NCBI GenBank assembly: GCA_016875645.1
Contig: VGPE01000060.1
Location: 1 to 13,001, forward strand
DNA from: Chloroflexota bacterium
GTDB taxonomy: Bacteria; Chloroflexota; Limnocylindria; Limnocylindrales; CSP1-4
Direction: 5' to 3'
Length of the DNA: 13,001 nt
Shown here piece after piece: positions 1-5,858 of this stretch; within the stretch, counting starts at the first letter, position 1, and each line of letters starts with the position of its first letter. The position numbers were made by a program, and so were the translations under genes. The notes below the pieces were generated by a model that was not told where the DNA came from, ran no database searches, and saw nothing but the letters and a program-made list of their open reading frames with translations.

Positions 1-20
1 CATATAAAGCCCCCCTCCTT
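1..20 (-). promoter_or_regulatory. Ribosome binding site and probable ATG start of the next gene downstream
   Basis: On the minus strand AAGGAGG (positions 20-14) is followed, after a 10-nt G-rich then AT-rich spacer, by an ATG at positions 3-1, the very edge of the window. No coding sequence is visible, so the product is unknown. The strong Shine-Dalgarno match and its place after a 237-nt gap behind the RraA-like gene suggest that another co-directional gene begins here. The spacer is slightly long unless the following run of G residues pairs with the ribosome. Only three bases of the putative gene are visible. Confidence 0.5.
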
Positions 21-56
21 GTGAACGGCCGCAGGATGTGACCGCAGGAAATGTGA
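20..56 (-). repeat. Three spaced TGTGA (TCACA) motifs in the leader of the left-edge gene
   Basis: TGTGA occurs on the plus strand at 20-24, 37-41 and 52-56; the last two sit in a longer imperfect direct repeat (ATGTGACC at 36-43 and 51-58). The spacings are 17 and 15 nt. They lie between the probable ribosome binding site of the left-edge gene and the preceding gene. Repeated half-sites this close to a start codon may bind a regulator, but no regulator gene is visible, and short repeats can arise by chance. Confidence 0.35.
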
Positions 57-101
57 CCCTCCTCGGGCACGGCCGCAGCGTACGGAATCTCGGACGTGGG
101 C

Positions 102-122
102 GCAACGTGTTTCTGCAACGTG
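102..122. repeat. 8-bp direct repeat GCAACGTG, 13 nt apart
   Basis: GCAACGTG is present at 102-109 and again at 115-122, separated by TTTCT. It lies in the non-coding stretch between the RraA-like gene and the left-edge start codon. It may be part of a promoter or operator; function unknown. Confidence 0.4.
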
Positions 123-132
123 CCGGAAGCCC

Positions 133-148
133 TGTGCCAGCAGTCACA
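133..148. promoter_or_regulatory. CRP/GlxR-like operator candidate
   Basis: The plus strand reads TGTGC-N6-TCACA, which matches 9 of the 10 fixed positions of the CRP-type palindrome TGTGA-N6-TCACA. CRP/FNR-family proteins, including actinobacterial GlxR, bind this pattern and often control carbon-source catabolism. The site lies 130 nt upstream of the putative left-edge start codon and downstream of the RraA-like gene, so it would act on the next gene. It rests on one sequence match; no regulator gene is in the window. Confidence 0.4.
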
Positions 149-156
149 GCGCCGCT

Positions 157-190
157 CGACGCCGGGCGGGCGCAGGCGCGACGCCGGGCG
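157..190. repeat. 12-bp direct repeat with a 22-bp period
   Basis: CGACGCCGGGCG occurs at 157-168 and at 179-190, so the copies are spaced about two DNA helical turns apart. It is non-coding and lies 50-85 nt beyond the stop codon of the RraA-like gene. It may be a protein-binding repeat, or simply GC-rich low-complexity sequence. Confidence 0.4.
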
Positions 191-240
191 TGCGCGAGCG
201 TTCCGCCGGTTGGCTTGCGGAGCGCCGACGCGAGCCTCGC

Positions 241-963
241 CTACGCTTCCTCGTCGCCGAGGAACTCCGGCTCGTTCGCCGCATACCAGGCCCGCAGCTC
301 CGCCGCCGTGAGGCCCGGCCGATTGATCGTCTCCGCCGCCGATCGCTCCAGCGCGCGGAAGGCGGGGATGCCGTCGATCACCGCCTGCAGGTCTGCACGC
401 GGGATGCGGATCACGCCGCCCTGGTCGGCCATGAGGATGTCGCCGTTGGACACGCGGAGCGGCCCGATGTCCACCGGGCGCCCGAAGGCGGCGAACCGCA
501 GCTGGTCGTAGGCAGGCACGACCCCCGTCGCCCAGACCGGGAAGCGGAGCTTCGTCATGGGGATAATGTCCATCACGCTCCCGCCGACGACCGAGCCCAC
601 GCATCCGAACGCGCGGTACTCGGCCATCATCCCGTCGCCGACGATCCCGCCACGCCCCGGTGACGACCCCACGTCTGCCAGCACCGCGATCTTCGGCCCG
701 GGCGACGCCTCCATGTGGTCGAGCCAGGCGAGTGAGTCCACGTTCACCCCGCCCGTCTCGCCCGCCGTCCACTCCGACGTCATCGCGTACCCGACGATCG
801 GCAGCGGCAGATCCGGGAACAGGCAGCGCAGCTCCGGCCCGGAGTAGGCATCGGGCGCGGCCAACCCGGCGAACTTCATGACGTTGTAGATCGCGGTGCA
901 GTCCTCGCGCCGCAGCACCTCGAGCTGGTCGACCGGGATCGGCTCGATCGGCGGAACGTTCAC
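241..963 (-). CDS. RraA-like family protein (aldolase/dimethylmenaquinone methyltransferase-type fold), variant active site
   Basis: A 240-residue protein of the RraA/HMG-aldolase fold family, whose active members cleave 4-hydroxy-4-methyl-2-oxoglutarate or decarboxylate oxaloacetate, and whose inactive members inhibit RNase E. The GTG start at 963 is chosen because AAGGAGG lies 4 nt upstream and the family N-terminus follows; an upstream ATG at 1023 overlaps the preceding gene. Family landmarks are the Gly-rich segment at 105-124, the following strand and FPVW at 141-144, and the C-terminal GDILMAD..GVIRIP at 174-188. The usual DGxxRD motif reads GGSVMD at 127-132: Asp132 is kept, but the pyruvoyl-binding arginine is Met131. 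The usual second acid of ADxDG is Gly. The gene lies 19 nt behind the dehydratase gene and is almost certainly co-transcribed. The fold assignment is firm; aldolase activity is doubtful. Confidence 0.85.
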   Translation of the reverse strand: MNVPPIEPIPVDQLEVLRREDCTAIYNVMKFAGLAAPDAYSGPELRCLFPDLPLPIVGYAMTSEWTAGETGGVNVDSLAWLDHMEASPGPKIAVLADVGSSPGRGGIVGDGMMAEYRAFGCVGSVVGGSVMDIIPMTKLRFPVWATGVVPAYDQLRFAAFGRPVDIGPLRVSNGDILMADQGGVIRIPRADLQAVIDGIPAFRALERSAAETINRPGLTAAELRAWYAANEPEFLGDEEA

Positions 964-983
964 GACGCCTCCTTGAGATGGCT
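964..983 (-). promoter_or_regulatory. Ribosome binding site of the RraA-like gene, near-copy of the dehydratase leader
   Basis: AAGGAGG lies at 974-968 on the minus strand, just before the GTG at 963. The surrounding 20 nt (GCCATCT, AAGGAGG, GTCG) match the leader of the upstream dehydratase gene at 2174-2193 except at two positions. This fixes the start of the RraA-like protein and suggests that the two leaders share an origin or are under common selection. Confidence 0.75.
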
Positions 984-2173
984 CAGAACAGGGACTCGCC
1001 CGGCGCCAGGTAGCGCCGCGCAATGTCGAGGTCGATCTCCACGCCGTAGCCCGGTGCGTCGGTCAGCGGAACGAACCCCTCGGAGTCGAACGTCTCCACG
1101 CCCTCGCGCCGCACGACCTGGGCGATCCACTTCGCGTCCCAGAAGTGGTACTCGACGCCGATGAAGTTCGCGCACGCCGCGCCCAGGTGCGCCTCGGCAA
1201 TGGTGTTCATGGCCGAGCCGTTGTTGTGGATCGCCATCGGGATGGCGTGCATGTCGGCGTAGTCGGCCACCTTCTTGCCCTCGTGGAGTCCGCCCACGAA
1301 GAGCAGGTCGGGGTGGATGATGTCCACCGCGTTCCGGTCGATCATCTCCCGGAACTGGTCAGGCACCAGCATCTCGCCGGCGCAGATCGGGATGGGCGAT
1401 TCGTCGCGGACGCGCTTCTGGGCGTCGAAGTTGATGATCGGCACCGGGTCCTCGAACCACTTGAGGCGAAGGGGCTCCAGCGCCCGGGCCAGGCGGATCG
1501 CGGTCTCCACGTCGAAGCTCATGTGGCCATCGAGCGCGATCTCGGCGTCGGGCCCCGCCACCTCGCGCACAACGGCCAGGCGTTCGAAGGTGGCCCGCAC
1601 CTGCTCATTGCGCATCTGCCGGTTCCAGGGGTCGCGCGACAGCTCGGGCGCGATCCACTCGGCGTCGAACTTGAAGTCCGCGAACCCTTCGGCCGTCACG
1701 CGCTCGGCGAGGGCGCGCCACTGGCCCAGGTCCGTGGGATCCGTGACGCCGCTCCGGTCCAGGTAGACCCGGATCCGGTCGCGAAAGGCGCCGCCCAGGA
1801 GGTTGTACACGGGCGTGCCCAGGATCTTGCCGGCCAGGTCGCAGAGCGCCGTCTCCACGCCGCTCACCGACCAGGCCACCGGCCCGTCCACCGTGGCCGT
1901 GGCACTCATCTGCGGGTCGTACGGCGGCAGGCCGCCCGTGATCATCGCCCGCACGAAGGGGTTGATGGCGAGCGGGTCGCGGCCCATCAACCACTCCCGG
2001 CAGTAGGCGATCCCCTGCCGGTCGCCCAGGAAGTTGCCCGCCTCGCCGATGCCGTAGAGGCCGGCGTCCGTGTCCACGCGCACCAGCTCGATGGTCACGT
2101 CGCGCCCGATCCCGCCGATCCCGTGCGGATCGGGACCGGTGAGGCGCATCGTCCGGACGTCAGTGATCTTCAT
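983..2173 (-). CDS. Enolase-superfamily (mandelate racemase/muconate lactonizing) acid-sugar dehydratase
   Basis: A 396-residue enolase-superfamily enzyme, the usual length for this group. An N-terminal capping domain (about 1-125) leads into a (beta/alpha)7-beta barrel. The likely Mg ligands are Asp215, Glu241 (WFEDP) and Glu267 (AGE). Asp215 is part of a D-x-H motif with His217, as in galactonate and mannonate dehydratases, and His316 (AIHNNGS) with Asp284 would form the other catalytic dyad. Lys168 occurs as KxD, not the KxK of racemases. The expected reaction is beta-elimination of water from a sugar acid to a 2-keto-3-deoxy acid; which sugar is not readable. The ATG at 2173 has GAAGGAGGGG immediately upstream; the longer ORF form to 2371 lacks a ribosome site and would extend into the non-coding gap. 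It leads a two-gene unit with the RraA-like gene. Confidence 0.9.
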   Translation of the reverse strand: MKITDVRTMRLTGPDPHGIGGIGRDVTIELVRVDTDAGLYGIGEAGNFLGDRQGIAYCREWLMGRDPLAINPFVRAMITGGLPPYDPQMSATATVDGPVAWSVSGVETALCDLAGKILGTPVYNLLGGAFRDRIRVYLDRSGVTDPTDLGQWRALAERVTAEGFADFKFDAEWIAPELSRDPWNRQMRNEQVRATFERLAVVREVAGPDAEIALDGHMSFDVETAIRLARALEPLRLKWFEDPVPIINFDAQKRVRDESPIPICAGEMLVPDQFREMIDRNAVDIIHPDLLFVGGLHEGKKVADYADMHAIPMAIHNNGSAMNTIAEAHLGAACANFIGVEYHFWDAKWIAQVVRREGVETFDSEGFVPLTDAPGYGVEIDLDIARRYLAPGESLF

Positions 2174-2218
2174 CGACCCCTCCTTCAGATGGCCGGATTG
2201 TGACCGACGACGGACGCT

Positions 2219-2243
2219 GCCGGGGCGGTCCCGGAGCCCCGGC
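2219..2243 (-). repeat. Strong GC hairpin in the dehydratase leader
   Basis: GCCGGGGC at 2219-2226 and its exact reverse complement GCCCCGGC at 2236-2243 flank a 9-nt spacer. The hairpin lies 45 nt upstream of the dehydratase start codon, inside its probable 5' leader. No run of T follows on the transcribed side, so it is not a classical intrinsic terminator. It may instead affect leader structure or mark the end of the upstream transcript. Confidence 0.5.
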
Positions 2244-2339
2244 GCTGCGTCGCTCCGCAAGTCTGTCCGTCCTACCGATCCGGGCGGTCGGATGTGCGGT
2301 CCAGGGCCTCGATCGGCTCCGAAACGGCCCGATTCGTCA

Positions 2340-2366
2340 CGCGGTACCGCCCGGACGGGTACCGCG
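2340..2366. promoter_or_regulatory. Operator-like 9-bp perfect inverted repeat containing two GGTACC boxes
   Basis: CGCGGTACC (2340-2348) and GGTACCGCG (2358-2366) form perfect 9-bp arms around a 9-nt spacer. Each arm contains the palindrome GGTACC, and the two centres are 15 bp apart. It lies about 170 nt upstream of the dehydratase start and about 70 nt after the stop of the aldo/keto reductase, where a separate promoter for the dehydratase-RraA unit would be expected. A weak -35-like TTGTCC lies just upstream on the minus strand (about 2372-2367). No T-tract follows, so a terminator is less likely. Function inferred from symmetry and position only. Confidence 0.45.
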
Positions 2367-2437
2367 GACAAGACCGGCGCATACGACCGCCCCCGCCGGT
2401 AATCCGGGAGGAACGACCGTGGGCGAGCGGATCGGCT

Positions 2438-3391
2438 TCAGCCCCGCCAGACGTTCTCGATCAACGCCATGGCCTCGGATGGCAGCGGGCCGCGCTCGGT
2501 CGCGGCGATCGCATCCTGGAGCTGTTCCACGGTGGATACCCCGACCAGCACGGTGGATGCGTCCGGCGAGAAGGCCGCGAACCGCAGCGCTGCTTCGGCA
2601 AGGGACCGGGCCCAGCCACCGTCCACCAGGCCCCGGAAGCGCCCGGCAGCAGCCACATCTTCGGCGTAGGTGGCGCCCGTGCCGATCGGTGCCACCTGCG
2701 CCATGCCGATCGGGTGACGCCAGTCCGATCCCGACAGGGCGCCCCCGGCCAGGACCCGGATGCCGATCGTGCCCATGCCGCTCGCCGCGGCCCGGGGCAG
2801 GACGCCGTCGGCCGTCGGAGCAAGAAGGTTGAACGGCACCTGGGCGGTCTGGAACCGGCCCGAATCGATCACGGCGTTCAGCGCTTCGTGATCCCCGATC
2901 GCGGTGATCCCGTAGCAGCCGATCTTGCCCGCGGTGCGGAGCCGCTCGAGCCCGGGAGCGACCGCTTCGATGACGCGGGCCGGCTCGAGGGAACGACCCG
3001 GCACCGCGGCGTCGCTGCCGATCGCGTTGTGCAATTGCAGGAGGTCGACCCGCTCTCGGCCCAGCCGCCGGAGGCTGGCGTCGAGCGACTCCTCGATCAC
3101 TGACCCGAGATCGCGGTCGGGGCCGGACGGGATGGTGAACTTGGTCGCCAGCACCACGTTGGCGCGGCCCGCCGCCACCCGGCCCAGCGCCCGGCCGAGG
3201 TTCGTCTCCGACGCCCCGTCACCGTAGGACGGCGCGGTGTCGATGAAGGTGATCCCCGCGTCGAACGCGACGCCCAGTGCCCGCTCCTGGTCCGCGGCCG
3301 ACCCGCGCACCATCAGCCCGCCGACGGCGCCCCCGCCCAGGCCGAGCGCGGACACGGAGAGCCCAGTCCGTCCGAGCACACGCTGATCCAT
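2438..3391 (-). CDS. Aldo/keto reductase
   Basis: A 317-residue NADP(H)-type aldo/keto reductase (cytosolic TIM barrel). The N-terminus MDQRVLGRTGLSVSALGLGG is typical of the family, and the catalytic tetrad is complete: Asp51 and Tyr56 (FIDTAPSYG), Lys84 (LATKF) and His121 (LLQLH). The cofactor-binding end is present in the VLVGVSTVEQL segment near 281-291. Relatives include L-fucose/L-galactose and pyridoxal dehydrogenases, so oxidation of a free sugar or reduction of an aldehyde intermediate is possible; the substrate is unknown. The ATG at 3391 is preferred over a longer reading to 3616 because a GGGAGGG ribosome site lies just upstream, overlapping the end of the MFS gene, whose stop is 2 nt away. 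It is the last gene of the coupled block. Confidence 0.9.
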   Translation of the reverse strand: MDQRVLGRTGLSVSALGLGGGAVGGLMVRGSAADQERALGVAFDAGITFIDTAPSYGDGASETNLGRALGRVAAGRANVVLATKFTIPSGPDRDLGSVIEESLDASLRRLGRERVDLLQLHNAIGSDAAVPGRSLEPARVIEAVAPGLERLRTAGKIGCYGITAIGDHEALNAVIDSGRFQTAQVPFNLLAPTADGVLPRAAASGMGTIGIRVLAGGALSGSDWRHPIGMAQVAPIGTGATYAEDVAAAGRFRGLVDGGWARSLAEAALRFAAFSPDASTVLVGVSTVEQLQDAIAATERGPLPSEAMALIENVWRG

Positions 3392-3393
3392 CG

Positions 3394-4623
3394 CTATCCC
3401 TCCCGGATGCTGCGCACCAGCGCCAGCCCGACGCCCATGAGCACCGCGTTGATACCCGCCAGCAGGAACGTGCCGGGGATCCCGACGACCGGCACCACGG
3501 CCGCTGCCGCCAGGGCGGCGAACGGCGCTGGCGTGTGCGTGATCGCGCGCATCGCGCCGAAGGCCCGGCCGCGCATCGAGGCATCCATGCTGGCCATTCT
3601 GAGGGTATTCGCCCACGCCCCGGCCGAGCCGCTGACGAAGCCGGCGAGCGCCACCAGGGTGACGGCGGCGGGCAGCTCGTCCACGAAGGCGAGGCCGGCC
3701 TGGAGGAGCCCGGCGAGAACCATGCCGCCGATCAGGGCGCGACCGGTCCCTACACGACGGCCTACGGCGCGACCGAGGAGGATCCCGGGGATCGCCCCGA
3801 TGGATGCCGCGCTCACCAGCAGCGAATAGGCACCCACGTCGCCGCTGAGCACCTCGGTGGCGTAGAGGGGCAGGGCCACGCTGGCCATGATCCCGAAGAT
3901 GCCGCCGCCGGCGAACGCCACCGACGTGGCGAGCAGCACCGGCCGCGTCGCCACGTACCGGATTCCGGCCACGATGCCCGCCAGGCCCACCACCCCGACC
4001 GAACGCGGCGGCAGCCGGTCCATCAGCGGGCGCCGCCCGATCGCGAGGAGCGCGGCACCGACGAGGCTCGCGACGACCCCGGCGGCGAGCGCCGTCGAGA
4101 CCCCGGACGTGGCGATCAGCCAGCCCGCGACAACGGGCCCGCTGATGCCGGCGATCCCGCCGGCCAGGCCCTCGATCATGTTCGCGCGCGGGTGATGCCG
4201 CGGCTCAAGGGCGGCCGCAACGATCGCCGGGAAGCCGTTGCCCGTGAACTGGAGGGTCAGGCCCAGGTAGAAGGCGACGAGCAGCGCCGTCGGCAGCACC
4301 AGGACGTCCGCCGCCAGGGCGGCGATGACGAGGACCCCCGCGATCGCTCGACCGACTCCGTCGGCGACCATCGCCGGCACCACGCGGTACCGGTCGAGCA
4401 GCGCGCCGACCACCAGGCTGCCCACCGCGATCAGCGACGTGTAGGCGAATTGGAACAGGGCCTGCCCGCCGGCGTCCCCCGTCGCCTCGAAGATCACCCA
4501 GACCAGCGCGACCATGATCATCGTGTCGCCGAGGGCTCGGACGGCAGTGCTGGCCCACAGCAGCCGCAGCGCTCGTGCGACGGCCGCTTCCGACACCAAC
4601 GCGGCGTCCGCCACGGCGGTCAC
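3394..4623 (-). CDS. MFS transporter, second of a tandem pair
   Basis: A 409-residue major facilitator superfamily protein with about 12 hydrophobic segments, resembling the EntS-like MFS_3 group of small-molecule exporters. The loop between helices 2 and 3 reads GALLDRYRVVPAMV (about 73-86), a shortened form of the MFS signature GxxxDRxGRR. It is clearly a paralogue of the next MFS gene upstream: shared LDRYRVVP, HPRAN, a barely changed ALPxYATxVL segment, and a matching C-terminal RAFGxxR..VVPxVGxP pattern. The GTG at 4623 overlaps the stop of the preceding gene in GTGA, implying translational coupling; a longer ORF form would overlap that whole gene. Direction and substrate of transport cannot be told. 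Neighbouring deacylase and sugar-type enzymes suggest a metabolite or acylated amino compound. Confidence 0.85.
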   Translation of the reverse strand: MTAVADAALVSEAAVARALRLLWASTAVRALGDTMIMVALVWVIFEATGDAGGQALFQFAYTSLIAVGSLVVGALLDRYRVVPAMVADGVGRAIAGVLVIAALAADVLVLPTALLVAFYLGLTLQFTGNGFPAIVAAALEPRHHPRANMIEGLAGGIAGISGPVVAGWLIATSGVSTALAAGVVASLVGAALLAIGRRPLMDRLPPRSVGVVGLAGIVAGIRYVATRPVLLATSVAFAGGGIFGIMASVALPLYATEVLSGDVGAYSLLVSAASIGAIPGILLGRAVGRRVGTGRALIGGMVLAGLLQAGLAFVDELPAAVTLVALAGFVSGSAGAWANTLRMASMDASMRGRAFGAMRAITHTPAPFAALAAAAVVPVVGIPGTFLLAGINAVLMGVGLALVRSIREG

Positions 4624-5858
4624 GCAGCGCTCTCGCGCAACTCGCGCACGCTCGCGAGGCCGATGCCCGTGGCGATCCAGCCCGCCGCGACGATCCCGAA
4701 GATCGCCGGCACCCCCACCAGCGGCACGATCACGCCCGCCGTGAGGGCGGCGACCGGGGCCAGCGAGTTGGTCATGGTCCGGATCGAGCCGAACGCCCGG
4801 CTTCGCATCTCGGGCGGGATCACGCGCATCCGAATGACCTGGATCCATGGCCCCTGCGAGTTGCCGACCAGGCCGGCCACGAGAATTGCGACCACCGCGA
4901 CCGGCACGGACGTGATCGCGACCAGCGGCAGGATCAGGGCCCCGCCGGACAGGACGGCAAGGACGATCGCCCGACCGACGCCGATTCGCGGCGCGGTCCA
5001 GCGTCCGAGGATCGTGCCGGCCATCTCGCCGACCGAGCGGATCGAGAGCAGCAGGGTGTACTCCGCCGCGCCGCCGCCCAGGACCTGCGTCGCGTAGATC
5101 GGCAGGGCAACGGTGTACACGGTCTGGATCGCGTTGAGCGAGGTGAACATCCCGGTCAGGCTGAGCAGCAACGGGCTGCGGAAGACCAGCCGGAACCCGC
5201 TCGTGATCCCCTTGATGCCCAGCGCACCGATCGTTGCCGGCGGCAGGTGGGACATCAGGTTGGCCTGGATCGACCACAGGAGCAGGCCGTAGCCGAGCGC
5301 ACAGGCCGCGCCGGCCGCCAGCCCGGCGATCGGACCGATCGTCTCGATCAGGATGCCGGCCAGGATCGGCCCCACGAAGGCGGTCAGGGACCAGGTCAGC
5401 GAATCGGCGAGGTTCGCGCGCGGGTGGCCGTCCGGCGCGACGGTGCCCGCGATGAGGGTCGGCAGGCCCGCCCCGCCCACCATCCAGGCGAGACCGAGGT
5501 ACAGCGCGGCAAGCAGGGCCGCCGGCACGACGCCCACCCCGGCCAGGGCGGCCGCGATGGCCAGCAGCACGACCCCGACCTTGAGGAACGCGTCGAGCAC
5601 CATCACCGGCACCACGCGATAGCGGTCGAGCACTGCCCCGACGAACAGCCCGCCGACCGGGATCAGCGCCGTGTAGGCGAACTGGGCAACTGCCACGCCC
5701 TGGGCGGACTGCGTCTCCTGGAACACGATCCAGATCAGCGACACGACCGTCAGCGACTCGCCAAGCCGGCTCAGGGTGATCCCGAGGAACAGCGTCCGGA
5801 CGGGTCGTCGCCGGGACAGCGCCGCGGGCGAGGCGACCGACCCGCGAAGACGGTTCAT
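4620..5858 (-). CDS. MFS transporter, first of a tandem pair
   Basis: A 412-residue inner-membrane MFS protein with about 12 predicted helices. A charged N-terminus (MNRLRGSV...RRRP) precedes helix 1. The MFS loop signature appears as GAVLDRYRVVPVMV at about 74-87, with HPRANL and ALPIYATQVLGG segments shared with its downstream paralogue. The ATG at 5858 overlaps the deacylase stop codon in ATGA, and no strong ribosome site precedes it, so translation probably depends on coupling to the deacylase. Its own stop overlaps the GTG of the second transporter. Coupling to a D-acylamino-acid deacylase raises the possibility that it moves the deacylase substrate or product; this is inferred from gene order only. 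Confidence 0.87.
   Translation of the reverse strand: MNRLRGSVASPAALSRRRPVRTLFLGITLSRLGESLTVVSLIWIVFQETQSAQGVAVAQFAYTALIPVGGLFVGAVLDRYRVVPVMVLDAFLKVGVVLLAIAAALAGVGVVPAALLAALYLGLAWMVGGAGLPTLIAGTVAPDGHPRANLADSLTWSLTAFVGPILAGILIETIGPIAGLAAGAACALGYGLLLWSIQANLMSHLPPATIGALGIKGITSGFRLVFRSPLLLSLTGMFTSLNAIQTVYTVALPIYATQVLGGGAAEYTLLLSIRSVGEMAGTILGRWTAPRIGVGRAIVLAVLSGGALILPLVAITSVPVAVVAILVAGLVGNSQGPWIQVIRMRVIPPEMRSRAFGSIRTMTNSLAPVAALTAGVIVPLVGVPAIFGIVAAGWIATGIGLASVRELRESAA

Noticed and set aside
60..110. Weak promoter TTGCGC-N17-TACGCT on the minus strand before the left-edge gene
   Set aside because: Only half of each hexamer matches the consensus, and in high-GC DNA such matches are common.
2219..2366. 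Intrinsic terminator at the inverted repeats in the 264-nt gap
   Set aside because: Neither repeat is followed by a run of T on the minus strand, so they are listed as hairpin or operator candidates only.
2438..3616. 392-residue form of the aldo/keto reductase
   Set aside because: The 75 additional residues overlap the MFS gene and have no family similarity; the ATG at 3391 has a ribosome site and the standard N-terminus.
3394..5277. 627-residue form of the second MFS transporter
   Set aside because: The extra 218 N-terminal residues are Arg/Asp/Gly-rich and overlap the whole C-terminal part of the first MFS gene; the GTG at 4623 gives a normal MFS length and a GTGA overlap.
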